From Steinernema hermaphroditum (Eukaryota > Nematoda > Chromadorea > Rhabditida > Steinernematidae): a stretch of 64,000 bases of DNA. The stretch lies in NCBI GenBank assembly GCA_030435675.1, contig CM059623.1:4428012-4492011 (forward strand). Reading direction: 5' to 3'. The stretch's first letter is position 1. Each line of letters begins with the position of its first letter. Below are positions 33,932-46,240 of this stretch, piece after piece. The notes under the pieces are model-generated. The model made no database searches. It was not told where the DNA came from and saw nothing but the letters and a program-made list of their open reading frames with translations. A program made the translations under genes and the position numbers.

Positions 33932-36187
33932 CTACGAACGGAAGATGAGAGACCTAGATCGGGCCGCCGCGGCCGTAGCCGAATTAACACATTCGTGGAG
34001 AGTTCCTGCATCACAGTGAAACCTAAACGCGGTCTTCCTCCACATGCACCCGAAGTGACTGATCACCTGTGATAGAAAGTTGTGTGGTTGATACGATAGC
34101 ATCGGTGGACTACTCCGTTCATGAGTATGTCCCTTCCTAGGTCGATGAAGAGGCCGCCGTCATCGATACATCCGAGGACCTTCAGGGCGCCGTCGCCGAG
34201 GCACTGGTAGCGGATATGTTTGTCTGTCCAGATCTGTCCCTCGTTGAAGATTTCGTCGCCTTTGCGGCAACCGATCACTTGAAAAGGTAATCGTTTGAAG
34301 AGGATACTAGACAGTCTGGTTTTGAGACTTAGAAACAGATATTTCCTACCCTTGATTTAACCAAAGAGAGGATAATAAGTGTGTTGAAGAGCGACTCTGT
34401 CTGCCGTTTGGTTCACTTTAGACAGTCCATCCCCCAGACAGTTCTAATTCTGATTTAACAAGGACTTACAGTTCACGGCATACCGAACTCTTCCCTTGTC
34501 CAGGAGCTCACAGTTGTGTCTATAATTGCCGATGACTTGAATTGTTCCCAGTGGGATGACCATGTCCGACGCGTTCTGAGCATAGCACCCTAAACTCCCC
34601 CATCAAGCACTACAGGCACATCCCTAGAGTACCGTCGATGGCGATGCCGTTCTGTTTGCACACCAACTTGAAAGACCCATTTCGGAACGACTCGCCGATG
34701 TTGTAATGAATTCCGTTCTCGAAGCACGTCGACTCTGAAAAAGGGTGTGGCGGCCGCGGCCAGGCAGTGCACTCACCCTGCTCGTAGGTCACCGTGTCGC
34801 CGTTCACGTTGCATTTGTGCTTGACGCCGTTGCGGATGAACGTCCGCCCGATCTGAATCACCGACGCGTCGTCCGAAACGCACGCTTAAGGGCGAGTTTT
34901 AGGGGGTGCGCGCTAGGCGGTGACCCACCGATGACCTCAGAAGTTCCGTTGTTGCACTTGTAGTGGAAGTTGCCTTTCGTGAAGGTTTGGCCGTGTTCGT
35001 GAGTGCCCGAGTCGGCCAAGATGCACGGGAAAGGAGGCTGAGGTCCGCCGGGAACTGAATCAGCAGTGTTTCCGGTGCAAATTAGGCGATAGGATCGGAT
35101 AATTGAATCATACGTATTAACCACGGTTCAGTCGGTGCCGACGGAAACTTTGGACCGGTTTAGGTGGGCGCTGTTTTGAAAATCGGTTCTTGCAAGTTAA
35201 CTGGCAAATGACCTAATTTGATGGGATTTTCAGAGGTTCGAAGAGCGTCGTCATCTCAGGTTTCGATCAGTTTTAATAAAAACAAAAACAAGTTTTGACA
35301 TCAGTGTTGAGGGCAGATCAGACTTGACCTTTGATAGACAGTCTAGACAGTTTCCTCACCATAGCTGTACGTGTATCATTGAGTCATTGTGAGCAAAGGA
35401 CTGGTCGTTTGCCCCTGTACCAACTTAGCAATCAGGAAAAAAACATCAACTTAAACTACGACCGCAAATATCCCAAACAAAATGTCTACCTTTTTGGTAA
35501 TAAATACTCACTTTCAAAAACGTTTATTATTGACAGGCTAGAAACCAGAATCTCCCAGTGATGCTGGGTCGTATCTTGTCTGTATTGCTAACCTGTGCAG
35601 TGTGCCAGGTAAAAAGGCCACCTAAGGGGATAATGCTTCAGTTGGAGCGTGCAGATATATCTTGAAGGTCTTTCGTCTTCTAAAAAAACTAGAAAATGTT
35701 TGGAGAATGTGGTCTAAATGATATTCGTTTTCAAAACTCCGAACATAATTGGGTTCCTATCACTATCAGCTGTAATTTACGAGGATTAGAATAATGACCA
35801 CTGTATCCAATGCCTCAACGTAAAACCTTAGATTACGATAGAACGTCATAACAACCCGCGTATTATGACACTAGATACATTCCTCGCTATTAATAACCGG
35901 GTCCACGTACAGCACATCATAATTCACGTCGTATTTTCACCATTAAAGTTCAAAAGGCGCTGTAACGAAACTCTTCTTTCGCTGCACTTAATCGACGACC
36001 GTACCAAAAATCAGGTCCCCACCCAGTACCAAAAACAAGTGATCGCTGACTCACCCTGTGGAATCAGCACGCGTCGGGCGTCGTCTGGAGCGTGGCCGTG
36101 TGGAACAAGCACAAACGAGTTCTCCGCCCGGCAGACGAAAAGGAAACTGGCCGCCACGAGGAGACGACTTTTTAAACCGGCAAGCAT
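33932..36187 (-). CDS. secreted multi-domain Cys protein, MIG-18-like
   Basis: Seven exons (36187-36055, 35054-34929, 34884-34777, 34734-34633, 34589-34470, 34277-34067, 34022-33932), 296 residues. The signal peptide MLAGLKSRLLVAASFLFVCRA is in exon 1. Then six or more repeats of about 35-40 residues follow the pattern C-x(5-9)-G-x(5-8)-F-x-(K/R)N-x(2-4)-Y/H-x-C, for example CFENGIHYNIGESFRNGSF then KLVC. Four exons encode one repeat each, with phase-1 introns on both sides, so modules can be shuffled. The pattern resembles the fibronectin-type-I-like domains of MIG-18, a secreted partner of the MIG-17 protease in gonad migration. That link is family-level inference. The last exon adds FHCDAGTLHECVNS and an Ala/Arg-rich tail. 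Converges with the Hrs-like gene, 260 bp apart. Confidence 0.7.
35055..36054 (-). other. 1-kb intron 1 of the MIG-18-like gene
   Basis: AT-rich, no exon or RNA gene seen. The donor GTGAGT and acceptor CTGATTCAG are clear. First introns of this length stand out against the 45-bp introns in the rest of the gene and may hold control elements; none can be pinpointed. Confidence 0.45.
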
Positions 36188-38148
36188 CTGCAATGAAGAG
36201 AGTCGCCAGCGGCAGGGGAACGACCGGAAACGGCGAGAACAGAGCGCGACTGTGTCCCGAAGACAGAAGGCGCCGCCCTCCGAAGTGACCTTCGAGGGCG
36301 CCGCTCTCGATCGTATCAGGGGGTTGGGAGGGGCCGAAGCGGTATTTGAGTGCGGACGAGGGAGGTCTGTCTTCGGGAAATGGGCGATATCAATCAGAGT
36401 TAGCTTTATGGGGACAGACGATGTTTCCGACATTTAGACAGCGAAAAATGGGACGGCGTTGAGAGAAAGGGCGGTGATACATAAATCTGGAGACACTTTA
36501 TGGCCTGAATGGTGTTTTGCCATGTTGTTGTTCCTCTTTGATGGCATTCCTACGCATTCCTCGATGCTAGGGAACAGTTCAAGCATCGGTAAAGGATATG
36601 ATGTGTCTCAAAGGGCACTTATGGAATAAAGTTTGTTACATGCCTCGACACAATTGTGTAGATATACACAGCTTTCAATTGTTAGTTCTTCAGGGACTCA
36701 AGTTTGGTCAGCTGCTTGATTTGACATTTGGCATTTGAAAAATTCGCTTTCTTTCTGCTCCCAACTTTGGTGTGATAGCCACTGATTGATCACACTGATT
36801 TTTTTCTCTAAATACATGCCCAGAAGCATTTATTCCCAAACTTATTATGCGATCTGTCGGTCGACCATTCCGCAGTTTATGCATTTCTCTGCCTTCTCTG
36901 CCGCTGACCGCTCGCACCGATGATCGTAGACAGTCTCGTCTGCATGGGGTGGCGGAGGAGAGGCGTAAGGTCAGCTTTGCGCAGAGGCGATAACGTGACC
37001 AATGAGGCTCAGCCGAGGTGCGTTTATTGCTGGTTGAAAACTTTCACCCAATTGCCCGCCACAGACTCTGAAACACGAGTTCTGTAGGCAATTTTTGGAA
37101 ACCCCCAGGGGTTAATAATCGTTGACAACAGACAGAAACCCTCCCTGAGAGAAACATGTTGGCTATCTTCAGCCTTACTACCCAACGATATCGTCCTGCA
37201 TTTATAGGCCGTTTATGTCTTTAACTAGTTTATGCATTTCGCATAGTTAAGATGAAAAGATAGCGTCTCTGTGATCTTTCGGAAGACGCCCTACCTTGGA
37301 ACCCAAATTAATTGCGCTCGAAAAGTGGTCTTCGTGCGTGACCTTTTTTGGAAATGACGGATGACGACAAGCGCTCTGCGGCGCCAATTTGTCAGTTATT
37401 GTTTTCTCCGTCAAGCGCCTTCGGTCAATGCTCCCACACCCTATTCGAGTAGTCGTTTAAATACCATTCACAACTGCACGCCTGACGAAAGAAGGGAATT
37501 GATGCGTCGTAAACGACGATTTACAATTTAAGTGGAGTAGTCGTCGATCGCGAATCGACCGTTGAAGAGGGGAGATTGATCGTGAATCGTCCGCTTGGGG
37601 CAAGATTTTTGTAGACTATGAAAGCCTGAAAACAAAGCAAAAAAAGGCCCAAGGAGACCCAAGAGAAAAGATTACATGACTGGGAAACTGCTTAAAAACT
37701 TGAACAAAGATTATGATGTTCCATCTCATTAACCACTTTATTAATGGTCCTAATTTTCGAAAAATCGTGCAAAAATAAAGTGCATCTTCTTGTCACATCA
37801 GTTTAAGCCGACGGAAGAGTGACTGGTTCCTCATTTTTAGCTTAATTAGCCAACTGGTTTCACTGGGAAACAGAGTGGGATGCTGAAAATGATAATTATG
37901 CTGGATTACGGTAGCTTTTGCTACGATGAGTCAAGTCAATGCGAGAGACAGTCTGCACATGTCTCCAGACATCTGGTCTATCTTATCCGTCTCTCAGACA
38001 TGAGTTGTGGACCCCCGAGTTCGGACGGCTGTGCTCCTTCAGTTCAGAAGCGATTTGATCAGTTGAGCGGTTGTTCCCTCAACGTACCCTTCTACAGCAG
38101 GTGCCCGTCCACTCTCCCTACCGTATCTCACCTCTGCCCTTTTCAGGT
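36188..38148. other. intergenic with one dispersed repeat
   Basis: 2 kb between divergently transcribed genes. The dispersed repeat at about 36845-37112 is listed separately. The block at about 37330-37600 is GC-richer, with CGTCGTAAACGACG as a short palindrome. No gene seen. Confidence 0.45.
36845..37112. repeat. dispersed repeat, copy 1 (inverted partner 55866-56128)
   Basis: From about CTGTCGGTCGACC through GAGGCTCAGCCGAGGTGCGT to CCAGGGGTTAATAAT, this matches the reverse complement of 55866-56128 almost throughout, at high identity over about 260 bp. One end carries TTAATAA-rich sequence and the other TTAT(T/G)(A/T)TGCG. No ORF in common that looks like a protein. Probably a non-autonomous mobile element. 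Confidence 0.8.
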
Positions 38149-38565
38149 ATGCGTGTTTTATTTCTCGTCTTCGCTTCGGCTACCCTTCTCGCCGTCGCTC
38201 ACGGCATCAAGTGCAGATTCAACTACGGAGCCAAGACGTACGGCTACATCGATTGTCCCGGACAGCAGTTCTGCCTTCACGCCGATTTAGAAGGCGGTTA
38301 CAAGATCGCGGACTGCGGTCGATCTAGTCAGCCGCTTGTGAGGCGATTCCTTGGCAAAGCAGAGTGCGATGTAAGCTCGTTTGTTTCTTGGTTGTAGATT
38401 TGATGGTGGATGTTCCAGAAGTACGGACGCAAGCACGGAGAGACGGAGGACGGACACCACATCGAGATGTTCTGCTGCATGTCGGACTACTGTAACTCTG
38501 CTCCACAGTTAGCTTCCTTCCTTACATCGATCGTCCCATTTGTCTTTGTCCTTTTTCTACTTTGA
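38149..38565 (+). CDS. Ly6/three-finger-like GPI-anchored protein
   Basis: Two exons (38149-38370, 38419-38565), 122 residues. Signal peptide MRVLFLVFASATLLAVAHG. The mature part has spaced cysteines (IKCRF, DCPGQQFC, DCGR, ECD) and ends with the Ly6-type FCCMSDYCN signature at about residues 94-102, then a C-terminal hydrophobic stretch (LASFLTSIVPFVFVLFLL) that fits a GPI-anchor signal. The start lies 3 bases behind a TTTTCAG acceptor. Nematode Ly6/ET-module proteins are cell-surface modulators, often of channels or behaviour. The specific partner is unknown. Converges with the next gene, stops about 105 bp apart. Confidence 0.8.
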
Positions 38566-38670
38566 AACGTAACGAATAAGACTTATTTTTATTGAATAAA
38601 AGTAAATGTAACGACGGCCAGCTTAGTACCTTCTTATTGCGTGCTTCCCGTTACCTTCTTAAGCGCGCCT

Positions 38671-39175
38671 CTAATCCGAGGACTTCTTGTTCTCCTCGAA
38701 CGAGCTCTTCTCGGAGGAGTTTGTCACGTCCTTCGACTTTACTTCCTTCCCGTTGTCCGAGGATTTGCCGGTCGACGCGACGCCGTCGCTCGAGGGTTTC
38801 TTCGCTTCGGGCTCCGGCGTCTCCGGAATCCGCCGGAGATCTCGGAGACTTTGTTCCGCCCTTTGCACGCGTTCCATCTTGTGCTGTTTCTCGCGCTCTC
38901 GCACAGATTCCGTCGACGCCATCGACTTCGTCGGTTTCCTTTGTCTTCGCTTGATCTAGAAATCAAATATGAACAGACCATTCAGCTCTGCTCACCGGAT
39001 TCGTCGTTCTCCGGCTTGTTAAGGCGAGATTCTGCGGAGTCGTCTCCCTTTTACGAGCGCAAAGGACGACAGAAGCGAACGTGATAGTTCCTGCTAGAAA
39101 TGGATCCTCTACAAATCGAATATCAAGATAGAACTCACCAAAAATGCAGCAGAAAAGTGGAAAGAGCTCTTCCAT
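38671..39175 (-). CDS. small single-pass membrane protein with Ser/Lys-rich tail
   Basis: Exons 39175-39139, 39090-38996 and 38955-38671 (phases 1 and 0) give 138 residues. Residues 4-22 (LFPLFCCIFGTITFASVVL) form one N-terminal membrane segment followed by CARKRE, so the tail is probably cytosolic. The tail is basic then helical (MERVQRAEQSLRDLRRI), then Ser/Lys/Glu-rich and disordered (SSEKSSFEENKKSSD). An upstream in-frame Met is possible, but the shorter start leaves a clean anchor. No family recognised. Divergent from the kinase gene upstream. Confidence 0.65.
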
Positions 39176-39980
39176 GAGGCGACCGCCCAGAAGCTCACCT
39201 TCATCCGGAATGAGGAGGGGAGCAACTGGGGGAGACAGATTCACCGCCTCATTTTGCTCGACTGGTCGCAAGCAGGACCGAGCATCGTTGAGATGTCTGC
39301 ATCTGAGGGATTCTCTGTGCGGAACATTTCTTGCTGATTGCGAGGTTTGTTCTTCTGCTGCTTGCAGCCGTTAGCGGGCAGTCGAGGTTGAGTGTGTGTG
39401 GCATCTCAAATGCCGTTGTCCGGCTCTTGCACCGATTTGTTGTAAAATTTTGTTTATAGATACTTTGGGCGCTGACGAAACATGTTTTGCTTTGATTGCG
39501 AGGCTCCGTTGCTCCTTCCAGCCGTTAACGGGCAGTCGGAGGTTCTTAGCTGATGAAGATTTGCACTCCGGGCGCTCTGATTCTTTTTCTGACTCCTGTG
39601 CGAACTTGTTTTGGACAATTGATGTTAATTGATCCGTAGCGCGCTAGATTTAGATAACCAGAGCGTACAATACCTTCGCTGACTGTTGATTGTTTAACGA
39701 ACGAAAGCAAATTTATTTGACCTTTTCTACAGTTTCGTGCATTCGCTTGGTTATTGTGCTTAGTTTGTGCCCTCCCTTCCATCTCAAAACTAAATTCCGC
39801 TTATTTCGGGAGCTGATCGTAGCCTTTGAGGTGGACTAATGGTCATCCACGCTCATGTGAAGCGATGATTGATACCACGGTTTCAAATGAAAGCGTTCAC
39901 CCGTGTTATTTACCGGGTCAATTGATTGACTGCTTTGCCTAATCCATTTATTCTTTCAGTGCCCCAGCGGACGTGGCGAC
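39176..39980. other. divergent promoter region with a diverged direct repeat
   Basis: Between a minus-strand and a plus-strand gene. CAGCCGTTAGCGGGCAGTCGA at about 39365 recurs as CAGCCGTTAACGGGCAGTCGG at about 39521, with shared flanks: a diverged duplication of about 155 bp. A TTTCAG acceptor at 39955-39960 precedes the kinase start. Confidence 0.5.
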
Positions 39981-41469
39981 ATGGAACAAGAGAGCGCCAT
40001 CGACTACGAGCACGGCGGTCTCCCCCACATCGAGCCCGGAGAATGCATCGGGATGAACTACTACGTCATTCGGAAACTGGGCTGGGGGAACTTCTCGACG
40101 GTGTGGCTCTGCTGGCAGCCGTACAAACACGAGTTCTACGCCGTCAAAATCATCAAATCGCACGAAGACTACAGCCGATTTGCGTTAGATGAGCTTAAGG
40201 TGTGTCGTTATCTGGCTTTCATGGATTTATGTGTGCGTTCGATTTCAGCTGCTAGAGCTCGTGTGCAAAGTTGGAGAGGTTGTCCGATTCGTTGAAACGT
40301 TCGACCTGCAGAAGGACACCGGCACTCACATATGCATAGTTACGGAGGTGCGGACGACATTTTCGGTGCTTTATTCGCCCTCATCTGTTTTCAGGTTCTC
40401 GGCCATAACCTGCTATATGCGATCGAAAACATGGACTACGACAATAAGAGCAGCGAAAGGTTGCGAATACAGATGGTCCGAGATGTGGCGCGCAGCCTAC
40501 TGCAGGGATTGGCGGAATTGGAGAAGTGTGACATCGTGCATACTGACATCAAGCCCGAGAATGTGCTATTCACGAAGTCCAAACAGGAAACATGTCAGGA
40601 AGCGCTCGCCTTTATCGCAAAGCTTCTGAGGGGAGAAAAGCTCTCCGCGGACGAGGTGTGCGCCATTGACGACATCGAACGTGTGCGTATGGTAGGTGCC
40701 CTAGTTTAAATCGTAAGGCATTGTGCGCATTGAAATTATTTTCAGACAGATGAAAGGCGATTCGATCTTAGGTGCATAATGTGTCAGATTGTGCGACACA
40801 TGCGGAACATTAAAAGCACAGACAACGAACGATGCGCGGTCAAAATAGCGGATTTAGGAAACGCAGGGCTAGGGGTAAATCTGCGTTCTTTATCGGGTGT
40901 GCCAATGGTAGCGTCTTTGAGCTTTGCTATGAATCGAAAGAAGAAATCCAAACTCTGCAGTACAGGAGCCCTGAATCGATCCTACGAGCTGGCTACGATT
41001 ACACGGCCGACGTCTTCAGCGCCGCATGCACGATTTTCGAGCTCGCCACGGGCAATTATTTGTTCGATGTCCGCCCACAGGACACCTCGCTTGAGGAGCA
41101 AGAGGAACACTTGACGCGCATGGTCCTCACCCTTGGCGATTTTCCGTCGGAAGCGTTTGTTGATGCGCCGAGATATAAAGTATTATTTGATGAGGTGGGT
41201 GTTTGACGGACTCTTGTATTCATTTCGATTGTTTTTAGTGCGGCAAACTGCGAAATCCAGTGGACCTAGCTGGCTGCGACAAGCCCGGGAGCCCTAGACC
41301 GCGACCCATATACAGCCTATTGACTGAATGCTACGGATGGAATGATGAAGATGCCCGTGGATTCTCGCAGCTTCTTATCAAAATGCTCAGGATGGATCCG
41401 AAGAAGCGTGTAACAGCGGGAGAGTGTCTGCAGCACGACTGGCTCACTGCTGAATGGAATCACTGCTGA
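39981..41469 (+). CDS. SRPK-type serine/arginine protein kinase
   Basis: Six exons (39981-40199, 40249-40347, 40395-40691, 40746-40874, 40922-41194, 41239-41469), 415 residues. Landmarks: glycine loop LGWGNFSTVWLCW, catalytic lysine in FYAVKII, catalytic loop IVHTDIKPENVLF (HTD for HRD, normal for SRPKs), metal motif ADLGNA (DLG for DFG, also SRPK-typical), then IQTLQYRSPESIL and the C-lobe GYDYTADVFSAACTIFELATG. These match SR-protein kinases, which phosphorylate Arg/Ser splicing factors in cytoplasm and nucleus. The insert between the lobes is about 55 residues, far shorter than in canonical SRPK1/SPK-1, so cytoplasmic anchoring may differ. Likely an SPK-1 paralogue. The ATG lies 21 bases behind a trans-splice-like acceptor. 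Confidence 0.88.
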
Positions 41470-41896
41470 CTTGTTTGTTTATCATTAACCATATAAAGTG
41501 TTGTATCGGCTTATGTTGTTGATTTGTGACTGCAAACTGTTTGGGAGGGAAATAGTTAGTTATAACGGACTTGAATTGAAGAGGCTAGTACTTTTACCTT
41601 CCGATTCAAATTGCTTTCGAGGCTCTTTAGCAGAAGGAGAGCTTCGGTGTCTGCCTATCAGGCAAACACTAGTCACTGGCAATAATTTTTGTGGTTGGAA
41701 TCGGTTGATATGTGACTAGAGACTGTTTACTAGGGAAAGAGCTGCAACGGGCTTGCATTGAACTGTGAAAGGCTTTTATGGAAAGCTTTGCAAGACTAGT
41801 CATGCGTAGGCAGAGAGGTGACACCCTGTATTGTATTGCATCCACTTTGTTTACACCGTCCGATTCCTCTCGTCCGATAATATACATATTTTTTAT

Positions 41897-44800
41897 TTAG
41901 TCCTCTTCCCCATTCCCATTCAACATCTCCCTCGACAACGTGATGATCTGTGGCTGGGTGCTGTTCCGCACCAAATGTCCGTTTTCGGTGAAGTCCCCGG
42001 ACTCCAAGGGAATCTTGTAGTCGTCAAAGAGCTTCGTTTTGTTCGGATTGAGGATAACTAAGATCCATATAGAAATTAGGAAAGCCTCGATGCAGAACAA
42101 CGCCGACGAATAGACTAAATCGGTCATTTGGAGATTGGCACGCTCACTTTCAGGACCCACATTGAGATCTGCTCTCGTCCAGCATCAAAGATCCTGGAGA
42201 GAGGACGCCGAACTTGAGAAGGTTGTCGAACACCATTTTCTGCATCGTGAAAAGGACCTGAGTGACGTTGACGGCGTTGAAGAGGGCCCGTACTCGGAAA
42301 CCTTTCAGTTTGACCTGCAACGGTGGAAGTTGTAGGCGATAAGGGGCGAAGAAGAGGCTTACATCAGCTATAGGCATTAGAATCTCACATGCGTAGATGG
42401 AGACAAGCAGGGATATGACGCAGACGACGTCGGCCAGGGTGTAGTAGCTGAAAGGGGATGAATTTCGCGCTTATGACCAGCACACAGTGATAAGTCCATC
42501 CCCAAGAAAAGGAACCATGAACTCACATATGGTACTGGTACATCTCCTCCAAGAAGGCGACCATCGTTCCCACCTCCAGAATGATTCGAACGAACACCGT
42601 TTGGCTGACAAGCCACTCGAGGATTTCAACGTTTCGCCTAAAATCGGAATTTAGAGAAGCCTCTACAGGAAACGTCGTACTCGGTGGGCTGGATGGGTCT
42701 CAGGAACTTGAGACAGCAGCAGAACGGAGGAACGGACAGCTTGAAGTCCATGTTGTTCTCGCGCATGTATTCCACCATGGCGAATCTTCCGCCGAAGAGG
42801 TTCTGCATCAGGTGCGCGATGATCATGAGGCAGACCATAAGGTAGCTGAAGGGCTTTAGTCGAAACGACGAGGATGAGGGACGACTTACCATATGGCCAA
42901 GATGAAAAGGAACATTCCTGACCGGGGGAAGTACATCCCCAGCAAAGAGCAAAAACTGGTGATCTAAAAGTGAACCCAGTGAACTAAGGTGACTGTAGTC
43001 ATCGGCAGTGACCTAACGAGTCTGAAACGACTCTTGACTCTGACCTAAAAGCGCTTTTGTGTGAATGCCCTACTGTAAAGAAGCTTTATGTTCCTTAAGC
43101 AGTTTTTAAGATCTATGCGCTTATTCTTTTCGATGCGTTTATAGTCCCCTTGTTACTGTGGTGGTGTAACTTATCGAATAATTGCGTTCTTAGTTCTTCT
43201 CTGTTGTTTACAACCGTTTGTTTGATTCGTATCAGGCAGTGACAGATATGTACCTTCCCGAATCGGCGAGGTTACGCCGTACAGGGCGTCTTACAATCAC
43301 AAAAAGGCCCGATATTACACCGTAGTCAACGGCAATAGTCCGAGTCCGAAATGACTCCGGACTCTGACTTGTTTTCACTCGGACTCAAGCCTGGGCGATC
43401 GTCGCGCCACCCACTACGGCCGAGAACGACCTCTCACTCAACTCATTTCCGAGAGAGCGAACGGAAGACCCGACCGCCCGTGACGGAAAGATCGCAGAAC
43501 TATAATATTTGTGCTTTAATAAGCGCTATTTGATTAAAAAGGTTCGGACACACATTACGTTAAAGCCGGGCCATACTACTGACCCCATATGTCATCAGAA
43601 AAAAATTGGAGTATGCTTCAAGGTTGAGTGAGTTATGCGGGCCACTGATTTTTGAACTCAAAACGAAAATTTGAGACACACAAGTGTGGCCCGACGTAAT
43701 GTGTCTCTTAACCTTTTGGATTTGGAGACCTTTTTTAAGTTCTTTCATTTGTGTCCCCAGCGATCGGTCGTTCGCTCGAGGTGAACTTGGGTGAACGGTT
43801 GTATAGCGCTTCTTCATTGACTAATTCTTTCATCCTTATATACCAACAGACTGTATGTTTCTTTGTTTACACATGTCTGGCAGCGATGTAAATTTGACAA
43901 CTATGCGCCCCTTCTGTGCGATTTTGATAACCGTCTCTGACCGGCACTCAAAACGAGGAAGTAAATAGTCTGTGCAGAATTATCTTTGACGTGCCCCGTT
44001 GCTTTCCCATCCACCCTTTTTCGCCCAAAATTGCTGAATCATGGCTTGAGCGCTCAGACCGCGTTCTTGGTGCATAAAAATAATTCTAAAGTTGTTTTCG
44101 ATGGTCAATTCTCAAAATGTTTGATGGATGATGTGTCATTCTTTTGCCCTAACAACACTCATAGTATTATTCGCACTTTCACTCACAACATCCAGTGCTA
44201 CAGAGCCCCACAAGATGCACTATGGACCTGTGATTCACATAGATTTATGTTCGCCCCTGACTGGAAGTCCAAATTGATCCATTCGATAAAAAGGTCGCAC
44301 TTCTCTACAAAGGAGAATGGAAAACACCCTTTGAGAAGCCACTCTAGTAGCTTTCCACTTTTCGTCGTCTCATATTATGTTGTTTATTGAACTTTTACAC
44401 GACGAAATCCTGTGAAAGTGTGACTTCAAAAGTGTGCAGTCACTTTCGGTAGGTAATTCTGTCTTCACAGAATTGGGTATAAAGGTGAATATGCTACCTA
44501 GATGACCAGCATTCATGTATACAGTGCGTTTCATCGCCACAGGCGCAGCTAAGACTAATTAAATATCATCGGTTCGAACTCTGTCCCCTTTCCGCCCGTA
44601 TCACGATCGGAGGAACTTCCAAACTGTCACGCAGAAGTGCCGTTTTTAGCGCCCAAATTCGCGACATTGACGTCACCCGCCCGCGCCCCTGATAACCACT
44701 TTGATAGACGCCTAGGCGTGCTGTTCGACGTTCACAAAGTGGAAAATTTCAGGAATTTAAGCTGGTCACAGATTAGGCGCCCTTTTGCTCAGATTTCTGT

Positions 44801-45158
44801 CGTTCCCCAGTCCCCACTCAGTCGCTATCACCTCCTCCGTCACAGAACGCTCTTCTCCAATACACACGCGCCTCCAGAGCACAAAGTCAAAAACCAAAAA
44901 CCTACCGGAAGCATGAAGACGATCCACCAGAGGTTGTGCCTCACGTTCTCCTCCCGCACGTACTTGTTGACGAGGTAGAACTGGATGAACGCGACGGTGA
45001 CGACGATCGTCGAGCAGAACGTGGAGGTCGTCAGAAGGACGGCGTCCGTCACGTCGATTACTGTAGGGGGACGTCTATAGGCATCTTGTCCTAATAAAAA
45101 ACTCACTTTGCATCCATTGCGAGACGTTCGGCGGCTTGAGATCAGCGGAGTCGGCCAT
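41897..45158 (-). CDS. OST-alpha organic solute transporter subunit
   Basis: Eight exons (45158-45107, 45060-44906, 42963-42890, 42845-42681, 42637-42527, 42447-42363, 42314-42161, 42114-41897), 337 residues with about seven hydrophobic segments. Extracellular N-terminus MADSADLKPPNVSQWM. TM1 lies in LLTTSTFCSTIVVTVAF. A Cys cluster in SVPPFCCCLKFLRPI matches the OST-alpha palmitoylation-type motif. Last TM YSSALFCIEAFLISIWILVIL; cytosolic tail ends NGNGEED. OST-alpha proteins work at the basolateral membrane with a beta partner to move steroids and bile-acid-like solutes. Nematodes have several (osta genes). Intron 2 is 1.9 kb and packed with small repeats. The last join uses a donor at CAAT|GTGGGT; without it the frame would stop early. 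Confidence 0.8.
42964..44905 (-). repeat. large intron 2 of the OST-alpha gene, nest of short repeats
   Basis: Contains: two diverged copies of a CTGTAGTC...GACTC..GACTCTGAC unit (about 42990-43045 and 43318-43375); GACCGCTCACTCA-family pieces at 43397-43470 and 43745-43805; and an inverted-repeat element at 43548-43704 (ACACATTACGT...GGGCCA mirrored by TGGCCCGACGTAATGTGT). The block 44600-44830 is repeat-free and GC-richer, with CTGATAAC (a GATA-type site) at about 44690, a candidate intestinal enhancer by family logic only. Confidence 0.6.
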
Positions 45159-46240
45159 GTTGACGGAGCGGTCACCTTGCGAAGTGCCTCAGAAGGTGAT
45201 AAGGACGGAGCGGCGAACGATCGATTAGTCAGACGGCGGAATGGACGACGGAGGTGGCGATAAGCGAGTGCGAGGCTCGTCCCGTGTTTACAGTTCACAA
45301 AAACGTGCCCTCCGAAATTGGGACTCTGCCGGGGGGAGGGACCGTTTTGTGGGAGGTCTGACCGCGTGAACTGTTTGTCGAAGTCGTTTGTTTGGAATTG
45401 TGATTATCGGCGCGTTTCTGGATCGATGAACTCAAACGATCAAAAAAAGGAACCTGTCGCACTCAAGACATAGGAAGTGCATAAAGAAGTGATCAATTCT
45501 TTGAAATCAATTGAGCAGTGAAAGAAGGAGAGTTTAGATGAAAAGACGCCGTTTGGGTGCAGCGGCTGTCCAAAGCAAGACAATTCACTGGAATGAATGG
45601 AGCCGATCTACTCAAAAAATGCGAGATGAATGAGGACAGAGAGTCTAGGAGACCCCTTCCCTAGCATAATGTCTTCGGACAAGACCAAAGGTCTGTAATT
45701 AACGATCAAACTGCTTTTCGATATTTTTGTGGTTATTTCTGTCTAGATGCCTTTTCGGGTCGTCCTATACTTTTGAGCATCTTCTTGATTATAATGCGAC
45801 ATCGAGTTAGTTCAGACTGTACAGGATGTCCCAATAAAGGGCTCTTCAAACAGAAGTCTAACAGACAGCTACTCGAGTCATTCGTGGCTGTGAAGTGGTG
45901 GAAATCCGACCGATTTCAGACAGATCTGGACATTGCAACGAGCCGTTTTCAGTCAGATCCAGAAATGACCCACTTTCACGGTTGTCTGCTCATCTACTCA
46001 GGTTGTCTACGCTTTCCCTTTCCATTTACATCTGACAAATGGATGTTTCAATTTGTCTCATTTGCACACTGAAAGTTAAAAACTGTCCACAGCGGGTATA
46101 GAATTCCGTAGCCCCGTATCAAAACACCGTTTCTTTCAACTGTCTCCAACGCACCACACGACGTCACATATAAATAATAACGTTTTCATTGAGAGAAACT
46201 GTGCAAAACGTACAAATTTGATTAGCAAATGTGTTCTTCT
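45159..46240. other. intergenic with a TACAGG-family end
   Basis: No gene. TACAGGATGTCCCAATAAAGG at 45820 followed by CAGAAGTCTAACAG matches the left end of the MITE at 8422. The opposite end is not recognisable, so it is probably truncated. Confidence 0.5.

Noticed and set aside
35865..36437. 190-codon plus-strand frame
   Set aside because: Overlaps exon 1 of the MIG-18-like gene antisense; no start context or splice pattern of its own.
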